Origin: JAPWJZ01 sp965279315
GTDB taxonomy: Bacteria; Pseudomonadota; Alphaproteobacteria; Micavibrionales; UBA2020
Direction of reading: 5' to 3'
Assembly (NCBI GenBank): GCA_965279315.1
Contig: OZ257145.1
Coordinates: 930,001 to 994,000 of the forward strand
Length of the DNA stretch: 64,000 bases
Positions within the stretch are counted from its first letter, which is position 1. Every line of letters begins with the position of its first letter. A program made the position numbers and the translations under genes. Positions 9,029 through 16,818 of this stretch are shown here, one piece after another. The notes beneath the pieces were generated by a model. It did no database searches, was not told the origin of the DNA, and worked only from the letters and a program-made list of their open reading frames with translations.

Positions 9029-9887
9029 CGCGAAGGACATCGAGGCGAAGGTCAAGGAATTCTCGGGCGCGCTGGAACGTGTCGTGAATCTCGGCGGCAA
9101 CTGGCATGTGCCGGAAGACGTAAAATTATTGTTCCAGAAACAATCCCACAATCCCGACCTTAACGACGTCAACGTCGCCGTCTTCGGCCAGCTGGACACC
9201 GACAAGATGATCGCGCTGGCAAAAGCGGGTGTCGTGCATTGGTGGCAGCCCGTCACAGGCAAGGCATTCTTCGGCGATGTCGAGGGCATGAAGAAAATCT
9301 ATAACGCAGCGCCAACGGAAGCGCGCCCGAACGCCACCAGCGCGATGACATGGGTCTGCTTCCCGTACAAGGCGGCGGGCGTCCCCAACAAGATCGACGC
9401 CGCCGTGCTGCGCCAGCTGTTCGACTGGGGCGCGGATGTGAACGAGAAAAAAGGCGAGTGGCTGGAAAAAGCCGTCCGCCAGCTCGACGGCGCGCCGCTC
9501 AAGGAATTTGTGAAGCGCGGCAACATCGCCACCGTCTTCAAGGCGATGGACGGCATCACCGATGACCCCCGCCTGCAGCAGATCCAGAAGCTGCTGCAAA
9601 AACCCACATCCTATGTGAAGGTCGATGACGATACGCTCAGCGAAACAAAATTCCTCCCCGATGCGCAGGGCGGATCCACCTTCAAGTCGTTGTTCAATTT
9701 CCGCGCCCGCCGCGTGAACGAGGTATTCGAGGCATCCGACCGCAAAACGACTTTCATGACATCCGCCAGCTTCGACGACTATGATTCGCAGGCGATCGAT
9801 TTTGCCCGCGAAAAGCTGAAGGCGTTGGGTGGCAATCCGGCGGATTCGCTGCAGAAGGGGCGTTTTAAAGGCCTGGCGCAGCCATAG
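9021..9887 (+). CDS. Module-family protein 2
   Basis: This 288-residue paralogue of the preceding protein is colinear with it over its whole length: the block FGQLDTDKMIALAKAG with HWW at residues 56-75, the ankyrin-like LFDWGADVNEKK at about 133-144, and the C-terminal module at 198-277 (VKVDDDTLSETKFL, LFNFRARRVNEVF, KLKALGGNPADSL). It overlaps the upstream gene by 8 nt. The basic end KGRFKGLAQP fits the tail pattern seen in other unknown proteins of this window. A recent tandem duplication of gene 1 is the simplest origin. Confidence 0.8.
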   Translation: MADAKDIEAKVKEFSGALERVVNLGGNWHVPEDVKLLFQKQSHNPDLNDVNVAVFGQLDTDKMIALAKAGVVHWWQPVTGKAFFGDVEGMKKIYNAAPTEARPNATSAMTWVCFPYKAAGVPNKIDAAVLRQLFDWGADVNEKKGEWLEKAVRQLDGAPLKEFVKRGNIATVFKAMDGITDDPRLQQIQKLLQKPTSYVKVDDDTLSETKFLPDAQGGSTFKSLFNFRARRVNEVFEASDRKTTFMTSASFDDYDSQAIDFAREKLKALGGNPADSLQKGRFKGLAQP

Positions 9888-9891
9888 GGCG

Positions 9892-9920
9892 TTGACATAT
9901 TAAGGCAGCACCTCTATGAA
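9892..9920 (+). promoter_or_regulatory. Sigma70-type promoter inside the module-family run
   Basis: TTGACA (9892-9897), a 17-nt spacer and TATGAA (9915-9920) lie 28 nt before the next start codon. It would give the downstream members their own transcript. Confidence 0.65.
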
Positions 9921-9947
9921 AATAGGGGTTCACTCAACAGGAAACCG

Positions 9948-10241
9948 ATGTCGCTGAAATCGCAATTTAACGGCAGCTACAATGCCAGCATGGTCAGCCC
10001 CGGCGTGCTGCGCGTGGCGTCTGACGATTATTATTACAGCTATGATTTCAACGCGCGCATCCTGGTCGTGCGCAGCAATTACACGCGCGAAGCGGGGCCC
10101 AGCGTCACGCCCTTCGCGCAGCTCGACCGCGACAGCCTGATCACCATGCGCGACAAGCTGGTGGAGCTGGGCGGCACGCCGCCCGAACTGCCGCCCGAGC
10201 CGAATGCGCTGCCCGGCAAAACCCCGCGCCTGAACCCGTAA
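9948..10241 (+). CDS. Module-family protein 3, stand-alone module
   Basis: This 97-residue protein is essentially only the C-terminal module found in its larger neighbours: a beta-rich first half with YYYSYDFNARILVV, then an acidic-led helix ending RDKLVELGGTPPEL, and a basic end GKTPRLNP. The match to the last 80 residues of proteins 1 and 2 is by eye and is strongest in the KL-ELGG-P-L end. It has its own promoter and the next gene follows after 4 nt. A free-standing copy implies that the module folds independently. Confidence 0.7.
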   Translation: MSLKSQFNGSYNASMVSPGVLRVASDDYYYSYDFNARILVVRSNYTREAGPSVTPFAQLDRDSLITMRDKLVELGGTPPELPPEPNALPGKTPRLNP

Positions 10242-10245
10242 AGGA

Positions 10246-10587
10246 ATGACCATGCCCATCCGCGACCTTTACAACAACAATGCCAAGGCAGAGGACGACA
10301 ACCGCCATTTCGCGGAAAAGGTGAACGACAATGTGTTGTTCACCGAATTCCGTCACAACGGCAATTTCGTGCAGAAAGCGTATTTCGATTTCCTGACCGA
10401 AACTGTGTCGCTGCTGGTCAATACCTCGAACAACGATCGCACGCTGACCTTCGCGGAAATGGACCCCAGGGTTTTGCAACTGCACCGCGATATTTTGATT
10501 GAACTGGGCGGCCGCCCGCAGCCCTTGTCCACATCTATTTTAAAACCGGCGCTCTCCGCACCGGCGCAGAAAGGCCTCAACCCGTGA
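10246..10587 (+). CDS. Module-family protein 4, stand-alone module
   Basis: This 113-residue protein is another nearly bare module: strands around FTEFRHNGNFVQKAYFDF, then LTFAEMDPRVLQLHRDILIELGGRPQPL and a short basic tail ending QKGLNP. It diverges more than copy 3 but keeps the ELGG-R-P end. It starts 4 nt after the upstream stop, and its own stop overlaps the next GTG start (GTGA), so it sits in a tightly coupled operon. Confidence 0.7.
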   Translation: MTMPIRDLYNNNAKAEDDNRHFAEKVNDNVLFTEFRHNGNFVQKAYFDFLTETVSLLVNTSNNDRTLTFAEMDPRVLQLHRDILIELGGRPQPLSTSILKPALSAPAQKGLNP

Positions 10588-11579
10588 ACAACGACCTCCT
10601 GCGCCCCTCCAGCGACCCCGAAATCTGGAAGCTCTGCGCATCCTCCATGAACGGCGTGATGGCGGCGATCGATTTCGACAACGCGCGTCGCCTGCCGTCC
10701 GATACGCTGACGGAGCGTGATGCGCAAACGCAGCGCGACCTTGCGATTGACGCGCCCCGCAAGCTCATCAACCAGATGCAGCAGATGCAATGGGGCGCCA
10801 CGCGCACGCATTACACCTACGGGCAGATGGATACCGATGCGCTGGTGCTGCTCGCGGAACGCAAGATCATCAGCTGGCAGGAAATTTTTAACGCCAAGGC
10901 GTCGTTCGGCAAACCGGAAGACCTCGAAAAAATCCAGCGTCAGGCGCAGCTGTTCGGGTCAGGCATTAATGTCAACAACGCCCTTGCCCATGCGTCGAAG
11001 CCGGCAAATCTTGTGGCCGGCCTGCGCTTCGAAGGCAATTACGCGACGACCGAATATTTGTTCAAGCAGGGCGCAGACCCGAACCTTGATAACAATGGCG
11101 TGCTGTTCTACACCGTCGTCGAACAGGGCCGCAGCGATATCGGCCGCCTGTTCGCAAAATTCGGCCAGAACGGCCTGCTGAATGTGGAGAGCTGGGTCAA
11201 CAAGGCCAAGGCCGACCGCAAGATCAAGCTGCATGAAGACCTGCGCAAGATCCATTGGGAATTCGGGCGTTACCATGTGCTGGATAACGAGACGCTGCAG
11301 GAAACGAAAATCCTGCCCGACAACGGCGGCAACCTGAAAATCCTGTTCAACTTCGCGTCGCGCCATGTGACCGAATTGCTGGAACTGCCGAACCCGAAAC
11401 AGGTGATCGTGAAGGATTACAGCTTCGACGATTACGGCCAGCAGGCGCTGGAATCCGCCCGCCAGAAAATGATCGAAATGGGCGCAGCGCCCTCGGGCAT
11501 CGACCTCCCCTTGCGCGGTAAATCGGTCGTGCCGAAACCCGCCACCTTCGGCCTGCCCGGGAAATCCACAACACCCTGA
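10584..11579 (+). CDS. Module-family protein 5, with ankyrin-like middle
   Basis: This 331-residue protein starts at a GTG that overlaps the previous stop codon by 4 nt. It has the shared block YGQMDTDALVLLAERKIISW in its N-terminal third, an ankyrin-like middle (TEYLFKQGADPNLDNNGVL) and the C-terminal module (VLDNETLQETKIL, ILFNFASRHVTELL, ARQKMIEMGAAPSGI). The tail VPKPATFGLPGKSTTP is proline-rich and basic with one phenylalanine. No membrane or catalytic features are visible. Confidence 0.8.
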   Translation: MNNDLLRPSSDPEIWKLCASSMNGVMAAIDFDNARRLPSDTLTERDAQTQRDLAIDAPRKLINQMQQMQWGATRTHYTYGQMDTDALVLLAERKIISWQEIFNAKASFGKPEDLEKIQRQAQLFGSGINVNNALAHASKPANLVAGLRFEGNYATTEYLFKQGADPNLDNNGVLFYTVVEQGRSDIGRLFAKFGQNGLLNVESWVNKAKADRKIKLHEDLRKIHWEFGRYHVLDNETLQETKILPDNGGNLKILFNFASRHVTELLELPNPKQVIVKDYSFDDYGQQALESARQKMIEMGAAPSGIDLPLRGKSVVPKPATFGLPGKSTTP

Positions 11580-11617
11580 TAAATCAGGCGGTTAGTGCGT
11601 CATATCTGTGCTTGTCC

Positions 11618-11646
11618 TTGACAGGGCGCGCGGCTGTCTTTATCTT
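11618..11646 (+). promoter_or_regulatory. Sigma70-type promoter
   Basis: TTGACA (11618-11623) is followed after 17 nt by TATCTT (11641-11646). The start codon is 31 nt further on, behind the RBS AAGGAAG. Confidence 0.7.
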
Positions 11647-11676
11647 ATGTAAATCCAACAGACAAGGAAGACCGCC

Positions 11677-12534
11677 ATGGGATCACCGGATTCGCACGCC
11701 GCCGTCGAATACAAATACCTGCTCGATGGCACAGGATCGCGCCAATATGCCCTGCGCATTGAAGACGGCCGCCCGACGAAAAAGGTCACCGTCGCAACAC
11801 CGGTGGGTGCCGGATCATTGAAACCCGATGAAACAGTTTACGCCTTTGCCGAAGGCGCCAGCACGACCTTCAGCGGCGGCGGCATGGTGCTCTCGGCCAC
11901 CGTCTATAAAATTTCTACCGACAGCGACGGCATCCCCAAGGACATGCGGCAGGCGGCCATCGAATACGCCGTCGATTTTTCGATGAACGGCGACAAGGGG
12001 GTCACCTATAAATTGACCCCGAATTCCGAAATGGCATTGCAGCAGGCGGGCATCGGCGACGATTTCCCGCGCGAACTGTCGGGCAGCATCGCGGGCAATG
12101 GTTTTGACGAACAGGTGACGGGCAGCGGGCTGATCATGCCGGGCGTGAAATCGATGGGCGTCGAATTGCCCTTCCCGCCGCAGCATGAATCGGGCGCAAA
12201 CCTTGCCCGCGCCGCGATTGAAAATGCTGCTGCGCCCCCTGCAAATGACCCCGCCGCGCCGCGCGCGGGGTTTTACAAATCAGATGCGCAAACATTGGTG
12301 GAAGTGAAAGATTTGGGGTCGGGCGAAACCCTGCGCCTCGTCTTCAATTTCGAATCCCGCCGCGTGACGGAGGTGTTCACCGGCAAGGCCGAAGCCGCGC
12401 TCGGCTCTTACGGCTTTGCCGCCTATGACGAAGATGCGCTGAAAACCGCGTTTGATAAACTGGTGGAACTGAAGGGCACGCCGCGCGCGCTCGAAACCGC
12501 CGCGCCTGCGCGCCTTGCAACCGTCAAGCCCTAG
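11677..12534 (+). CDS. Module-family protein 6
   Basis: The first two thirds of this 285-residue protein differ from its paralogues: a beta-rich region around residues 10-160 with GAGSLKPDETVYAF and FSGGGMVLSATVYKI. The last 80 residues are the family module (FYKSDAQTLVEVKDL, LVFNFESRRVTEVF, FDKLVELKGTPRAL). It ends PARLATVKP. It has its own promoter and a good RBS (AAGGAAG). Its stop overlaps that of the converging Smr gene by 4 nt. It shows the module attached to an unrelated N-terminal domain, so the module is mobile between proteins. Confidence 0.75.
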   Translation: MGSPDSHAAVEYKYLLDGTGSRQYALRIEDGRPTKKVTVATPVGAGSLKPDETVYAFAEGASTTFSGGGMVLSATVYKISTDSDGIPKDMRQAAIEYAVDFSMNGDKGVTYKLTPNSEMALQQAGIGDDFPRELSGSIAGNGFDEQVTGSGLIMPGVKSMGVELPFPPQHESGANLARAAIENAAAPPANDPAAPRAGFYKSDAQTLVEVKDLGSGETLRLVFNFESRRVTEVFTGKAEAALGSYGFAAYDEDALKTAFDKLVELKGTPRALETAAPARLATVKP

Positions 12535-13091
12535 GGCTTTTTGTCTTTTCTCAGCTTGATATAAAACGCGCCCTCGCCGCCGTCTTTTGGGCGGGCGGGC
12601 GTGAAGGCCAGCACGATGCCGCGCAATTCACCGTCCTCCAGCCACATCGGCAACTGACGCCTTAATACGCCGCCGCCCACGCGCCCCTTGCCGGTGATCA
12701 CCAGCAATGTGCGCCTGCCCGATTTCACCGCAGCGCGGATAAAGCGGTGCAGCGCGGCATAGGCCTCCGCCTGCGTCATGCCGTGCAGGTCGATGCGATC
12801 ATCGATTTCCGGCGGCCCTTTGCGGAGTTTCTGTTCCTCGCCCTTGTCGAACGGCTTGGGCACAACAGGTGATGGGGTTAAATTGCGCGGCGCGCCAGAT
12901 ATTAAGTTGCGCGGGACGCGCAGGGGGGCAGGGGCGACAAGGGGCGTTTTTACGGGCAGTTTTGCTGCGGGTTTCGCCGCTTTGGGCACTGCCGTTTTCG
13001 GTGTCACCGGCTTCTTGCGCAAGGGGCGCACGGATGCCGTGACATGCTGCCACAGCGCCTCGTCCTCCCCCCCTTTGCCCTTTTTCACCAT
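12531..13091 (-). CDS. Smr-domain protein
   Basis: Residues 1-95 of this 186-residue protein are a basic, proline/alanine-rich linker. Residues 96-186 form an Smr domain, with the family signatures DLHGMTQAEA (101-110) and ITGKGRVGGGVLRR (132-145). Smr domains are found at the end of MutS2 and as free proteins; many are nicking endonucleases acting on branched DNA or on RNA of stalled ribosomes. Free alphaproteobacterial Smr proteins of this size are common. The gene converges on the module family and is probably core genome rather than part of that island. Confidence 0.85.
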   Translation of the reverse strand: MVKKGKGGEDEALWQHVTASVRPLRKKPVTPKTAVPKAAKPAAKLPVKTPLVAPAPLRVPRNLISGAPRNLTPSPVVPKPFDKGEEQKLRKGPPEIDDRIDLHGMTQAEAYAALHRFIRAAVKSGRRTLLVITGKGRVGGGVLRRQLPMWLEDGELRGIVLAFTPARPKDGGEGAFYIKLRKDKKP

Positions 13092-13173
13092 AAAGCCCCG
13101 ACATTCCCGCAGGTTATTCGTTTTTAAACCGTTTCATGTTATATTATATTCAGGTGAGCACGAAGGTATAGCC

Positions 13174-13941
13174 ATGAAAAAATTCGCGATTATCAGTTTT
13201 TGCCTCTTGCTGTTGGCGGGGGCGTTTATGAGCCCTGCCACAGCGCAGCTGACGGCGGATGACGGGCCCGACGAAGTGGGCGCAGCGCCGCCCGTGGGGC
13301 AGCCGGGCTTTCCGGCTTTTGCGTCGGATGTCGATATCGCGACTATCTTTCACAAGCTGACCGGCCAGCCGCCCGTGTTCGAACAATGGGCGCGCCTGTC
13401 GCCCGACTGCCAGCAGGAAAAAACCCAGACCGGCCGCATTTCCTGCCAGGAAAACAAGCAGGAAGAACTGCGCCAGAAATATCAGCTGCAGACGCTGACC
13501 GAATCCGTGGCCGTGCCCTTCGTGCCGGCGGTGTTTTCCGCCTACAGCAAGGAAAACAACGGCTATGTCATCAAGAACTTCAGCGATGAAACCTATATGC
13601 CGTTCTCCTATGCGGGCCGCAACTACGCGCTGATCCCGCAAGGGCTGATGGACCGCCAGTTTCTGCCCATCAGCGGCCCTGCGCAAAAAGACGTCGAGGC
13701 CGCGCTGCGCGCGTCGCAGCGCAAGGCGGTGGTGCTGCTTTACGTCCAGCCGGTCTTCGCCGACAAAAACGCGCAGCCGGTGGAACTGGACGGCAAGCAA
13801 TACACCCTGATCTCGGGCAAGGTGACCAACATCGCCGTCTATAAATGCCACAAGACGCGCCCATGCGTCCTGCTGTGGGAAGAAGGCACGCGCGAATCCC
13901 GCGATGCGCAGCGCGACGACCTGATGAACCTGAAACGATAA
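13174..13941 (+). CDS. Exported protein of unknown function
   Basis: This 255-residue product begins with a clear signal peptide (MKKFAIISFCLLLLAGAFM, cleavage likely after ATAQ). The chosen ATG has GAAGG about 8 nt upstream; a longer in-frame extension runs antisense through the Smr gene and is rejected. The mature part has a cysteine pair region (SPDCQQEKTQTGRISCQ) and a second pair (YKCHKTRPCVLL), suggesting two disulphides in the periplasm. Two cytoplasmic/membrane-type genes follow on the same strand. No family is assigned with confidence. Confidence 0.7.
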   Translation: MKKFAIISFCLLLLAGAFMSPATAQLTADDGPDEVGAAPPVGQPGFPAFASDVDIATIFHKLTGQPPVFEQWARLSPDCQQEKTQTGRISCQENKQEELRQKYQLQTLTESVAVPFVPAVFSAYSKENNGYVIKNFSDETYMPFSYAGRNYALIPQGLMDRQFLPISGPAQKDVEAALRASQRKAVVLLYVQPVFADKNAQPVELDGKQYTLISGKVTNIAVYKCHKTRPCVLLWEEGTRESRDAQRDDLMNLKR

Positions 13942-13954
13942 ACGGGGCAGCCGC

Positions 13955-14275
13955 ATGTTTTCAAAAATTGGCGCCATGATGGGCCCGTCGTCACAGGGCG
14001 GCCGCAACAGCGGACAGGACAGCCAGAACCGCAAGCATGCGGGTGATGGCGACGTCGATGCCGCGCTTGCCGCCGAAGACGTCGTCATGCTGTCGCTGGG
14101 GGCGCTCCGCGCGCTGGTGCAGGAAGAGGACAGCCTGCAAGCTGTCGCGCAGGAATTGCTGCGCAAACTTTCCGTGATCGAGCAACACGGGCTGCAAAAC
14201 CTGCCAGTGCGGGCGGGGCAACCGGTCGGCGACGCAATCCGCGAGGCGGCGTCCTTTTTCGGCTCCGTCCGCTAA
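13955..14275 (+). CDS. Small hypothetical protein
   Basis: This 106-residue protein has a polar, glycine/serine/asparagine-rich start (PSSQGGRNSGQDSQNRKH) and a helical second half rich in leucine (VMLSLGALRALVQEEDS, ELLRKLSVIEQHGLQN). It lies 13 nt after the exported protein gene on the same strand and is probably co-transcribed. No domain is recognised. Confidence 0.55.
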   Translation: MFSKIGAMMGPSSQGGRNSGQDSQNRKHAGDGDVDAALAAEDVVMLSLGALRALVQEEDSLQAVAQELLRKLSVIEQHGLQNLPVRAGQPVGDAIREAASFFGSVR

Positions 14276-14407
14276 ACGCTTTTCGTTTACCAAAATGCGG
14301 TTTCATGACCGCGCGATCATGAATATCCCCTGCCTATGAAAATATCTGCGGTTGCGCCGTTATAAAGAAGCTATTGAGAATTCATGCCGGGAGTAGGATA
14401 CTGACGC

Positions 14408-15109
14408 ATGGAAAAAAAGCGCCCCCTGTTGTCCATCCGCCCGCATTTCGACCCCGGCCTGACCATGGTCCAGTCGCTGATGGTGACGGCTGTGGGTTTT
14501 CTGGTGGTCACCGTGGCGGCTGGTTTCCTCACCTATATCCTTTTCGCGTTGGTCGGGCTGGACCGTTATTTCGGGCTGTTCGGCGTGTTCGGTTTTTACA
14601 TGGTGGTCAGCATCGCAGGCCTGCCGCCGCTGTTTTACGAACTAAAAAAGCGCGCCTTCCAGCGCACGCTGTATAACTTCTACGAAGAATATATGGACTT
14701 CCAGTATTTCCACTGGTACCTGAACCGCCGCCGTGGCCGCGTCTGGTACCGTGATATCGCCGATGTGACGCAGCATGCCTCCGCGCTGGAGGAACACCAG
14801 CGCCTCACCACGATTTACCTCTACGTCCCCAACATGGCGGGCGGCAACGGCCAGCGCGGTTTCGCCGGCCTGAAACTGGAAGATCTGCAGCAGTCCAAGG
14901 GTTACCTGACCAAGGTCATGGATGTGCTGGAAATGGGCTATACCGGCGTGCTGCCCGTTTGGGCGCGCGGCGCTGGGCAGCCCGAACCCGCGATGCGCCC
15001 GATGTTCGCCGAAGCGGAACCGCCGCCCGGCGGCTTCGCGATATCGCCCGAGGCTTACGCGCAGGAAACCGATCCCGCCGCGCCCGCGAAATCCGCACAG
15101 AAACCCTGA
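14408..15109 (+). CDS. Membrane protein with bacterial PH-like (bPH2) domain
   Basis: This 233-residue protein has two transmembrane helices at about residues 19-45 and 53-73, followed by a cytoplasmic segment. The segment YNFYEEYMDFQYFHWYLN then RRRGRVWYRDIADVTQ matches the pattern of bPH2/DUF304 domains (a strand, a basic turn, then YRDI-x-x-V). Such domains occur in membrane proteins of unknown or stress-related function. The C-terminal 45 residues are a proline/alanine-rich disordered tail. It converges with the regulator gene 8 nt away. Confidence 0.6.
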   Translation: MEKKRPLLSIRPHFDPGLTMVQSLMVTAVGFLVVTVAAGFLTYILFALVGLDRYFGLFGVFGFYMVVSIAGLPPLFYELKKRAFQRTLYNFYEEYMDFQYFHWYLNRRRGRVWYRDIADVTQHASALEEHQRLTTIYLYVPNMAGGNGQRGFAGLKLEDLQQSKGYLTKVMDVLEMGYTGVLPVWARGAGQPEPAMRPMFAEAEPPPGGFAISPEAYAQETDPAAPAKSAQKP

Positions 15110-15117
15110 TACCAGGT

Positions 15118-15684
15118 TTATAGATGAAGCTTGTAGCCGCGCCCGTCGGTCACAAGGATTTGCGGCGCATCCGCAACCGCTTCCATTTTCTGGCGCAGGC
15201 GGTAGATATGCGTTTCCAGCGTATGGGTGTCCACGCCTTCCTGATACCGCCACACATCCTTCAGCAAATCTTCGCGCATCACGGCGGCGGGTGACTGCCG
15301 CGCCAGATGGACAAGGATATCCACCTCCTTGTCGGTCAGCTGGATATCGTCCTGACCGCCCTTCGCCAGCGTCTTTTCCTGCGGGCTGAAATCATAGGGG
15401 CCGATTTTAAAGGCATCGAGGTAGAGGGCAGGTTCATCCAGCATCTGCCGCGCCTGCCGCAGCAGCGTGCCAAGGCGCAGCGGCTTGTCGTGGCGCAGCG
15501 GCAGCACGGGCACGCCCGCGCGGCGGTCGGCGGGGGCGGCACCGCCGCAAATGACCAGCATGGCCTCATGCGCGTCATCGGTCAGGATATCCATGCCGTC
15601 AAACTGCGCCGCCAGCGCCTTTTGCAGCGGTGCGGGCAGTCCCATCAGCATGATTTTGCCGGAAATTTCCATGGATGCCAGCAT
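15118..15684 (-). CDS. Winged-helix transcription regulator with degenerate receiver
   Basis: The last 100 residues of this 188-residue protein are an OmpR/PhoB-type DNA-binding domain (IQLTDKEVDILVHLARQ, REDLLKDVW, DTHTLETHIYRLRQKME, GRGYKL). The N-terminal 85 residues occupy the place of a receiver domain but are short and lack a recognisable phospho-acceptor aspartate and the usual acidic pocket (MLVICGGAAPADRRAG), so classical phosphorylation is unlikely. No histidine kinase is adjacent. It may respond to another signal or bind constitutively. The start could also be 12 nt further in. Confidence 0.8.
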   Translation of the reverse strand: MLASMEISGKIMLMGLPAPLQKALAAQFDGMDILTDDAHEAMLVICGGAAPADRRAGVPVLPLRHDKPLRLGTLLRQARQMLDEPALYLDAFKIGPYDFSPQEKTLAKGGQDDIQLTDKEVDILVHLARQSPAAVMREDLLKDVWRYQEGVDTHTLETHIYRLRQKMEAVADAPQILVTDGRGYKLHL

Positions 15685-15697
15685 AGCTGAAAACCAT

Positions 15698-15727
15698 TTG
15701 TTAAGACAGACTCAGGTAAAGTATAGG
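15698..15727 (+). promoter_or_regulatory. Possible promoter for the CxxC-tail gene
   Basis: TTGTTA (15698-15703) and TATAGG (15722-15727) are 18 nt apart, upstream of a purine-rich RBS (AAAAGAGGG) and the ATG at 15744. It overlaps the region just upstream of the divergent regulator gene. Confidence 0.35.
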
Positions 15728-15743
15728 GGTAAAAGAGGGTTGC

Positions 15744-16049
15744 ATGGCCGTTCAAGACGCTGAAATCATTAAAAAATACGAAGTCGTTTTCGGCGCCCGC
15801 ACCGGCGTCACCATCCTTGTGCCCAAAACAAAAGTGTTCGATTGCGGCGTCGAAATCCCCGTGAATTTCCGCGTCTCGACCGACAGCCCCCGCGATGTGC
15901 TGATCACCGCCGCCGGCAATTCCGCCGTGCTGAAGGACCTGCGCAAGGATTACCTCGACGAAGCGATCGAGCGCGGCGTCATCATGTTCTATGAAACGAA
16001 AGATGACGAAGTCGTGCGCTGCACGCCCTGCAATTTTGCAAAAAAATAG
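15744..16049 (+). CDS. Small protein with C-terminal CxxC, 3' end triplicated
   Basis: This 101-residue protein has a beta-rich body (VTILVPKTKVFDCGVEIPVNF) and ends VRCTPCNFAKK, with a CxxC pair that could bind metal or form a disulphide. A 36-bp unit covering this last stretch and the TAG stop is repeated in frame twice more downstream, so the first stop fixes the current end. The last copy, ending in TAA, may be the ancestral 3' end. No family is recognised. It diverges from the winged-helix regulator gene and could be its target. Confidence 0.65.
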   Translation: MAVQDAEIIKKYEVVFGARTGVTILVPKTKVFDCGVEIPVNFRVSTDSPRDVLITAAGNSAVLKDLRKDYLDEAIERGVIMFYETKDDEVVRCTPCNFAKK

Positions 16050-16121
16050 CTGCGCTGCACGCCCTGCAATTTTGCAAAAAAATAGCTGCGCTGCACGCCC
16101 TGCAATTTCGCAAAGAAATAA
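16015..16121 (+). repeat. Three tandem 36-bp repeats across a stop codon
   Basis: Units at 16015-16050 and 16051-16086 are identical and each carries CTGCACGCCCTGCAATTTTG and a TAG. The third, 16087-16121, has small changes (TTTCG, AAAG) and ends in TAA. Because 36 is a multiple of three, all copies keep the CTPCNFAKK frame. Confidence 0.95.
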
Positions 16122-16170
16122 TCGGGATATTATTTAACGGCGTAACGGACGCAACAGCTGCGGCGCGCGA

Positions 16171-16812
16171 TTAATTGTCGCTGCCGCCGTCGCCATCGCT
16201 GTCACCGCCACCATCGCTGTCGCCGCCGAAGCCGCCATCATCGCCGCCGCCGCCGCCGGAATCACCAAAGGCGTCGCCGCCGCTGTCCTTGCCGAACATG
16301 TCGCCGCCGGTATCGGTGCCGTCGCTGCCGCTTTCATCCGATGTCTCTTCTTCGCCGGGATATTCCTGGCCGCGATGGGTCGCTTTCCATGCGCGCTCTT
16401 TTTGCTGCGCCAGCAGTTTCTCGCTGTTCGCTTTCATCTTGGCGACCATCTCGTCGCGCTTCTTGCGCCCTTCGGCCGCGATCTTTTCGCGCTTGTTGGT
16501 GGGCGCCGATTTGTCGTTGCCGACATAGGAATAAAGGTCTTTCGCGCCGTCGCCGCCCGCATACATCTCGTCAAAGCCCGCGCCGCTGCCGAAACCGCCG
16601 ACGCCTGCGTCTGAATCGCTTCCTTCCGCGCTGTCGCCGCCGTCACCATCGCTGAACTCGCCGCCGCCGCCCAACACGTCGTTGCTGGCCTTGCCGTCCT
16701 TTTTCGCGCCCATCACGCCGTCATAACCGCCTTGCGCGAATGAAACGGCAGGCGACAGCAGCAGCGCCATCACAATTGCCGCGACCGAAAGTTTTAAAGG
16801 CATGAACGTCAT
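16171..16812 (-). CDS. Exported low-complexity Gly/Asp/Ser-rich protein
   Basis: The product (about 213 residues) has a signal peptide (PLKLSVAAIVMALLLSPAVSFA) and a mature chain in three parts: an acidic glycine/serine-rich segment, a charged helical middle (KREKIAAEGRKKRDEMVAKM, about residues 107-145), and a second extremely Gly/Asp/Ser-rich end. It starts about 7 nt after the upstream exported-protein gene, and a GAGGGG RBS lies in that gene's last codons. The acidic repeats might bind calcium, but no regular nonapeptide is seen. Function unknown. Confidence 0.65.
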   Translation of the reverse strand: MTFMPLKLSVAAIVMALLLSPAVSFAQGGYDGVMGAKKDGKASNDVLGGGGEFSDGDGGDSAEGSDSDAGVGGFGSGAGFDEMYAGGDGAKDLYSYVGNDKSAPTNKREKIAAEGRKKRDEMVAKMKANSEKLLAQQKERAWKATHRGQEYPGEEETSDESGSDGTDTGGDMFGKDSGGDAFGDSGGGGGDDGGFGGDSDGGGDSDGDGGSDN

Positions 16813-16818
16813 ATCGGC

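Noticed and set aside
12778..13173. A long upstream extension of the exported-protein gene
   Set aside because: It overlaps the Smr gene on the other strand and would hide a clear signal peptide start at 13174.
16015..16121. 36-bp repeats as a CRISPR-like array
   Set aside because: The copies are directly adjacent without spacers, and lie at a gene end in frame.
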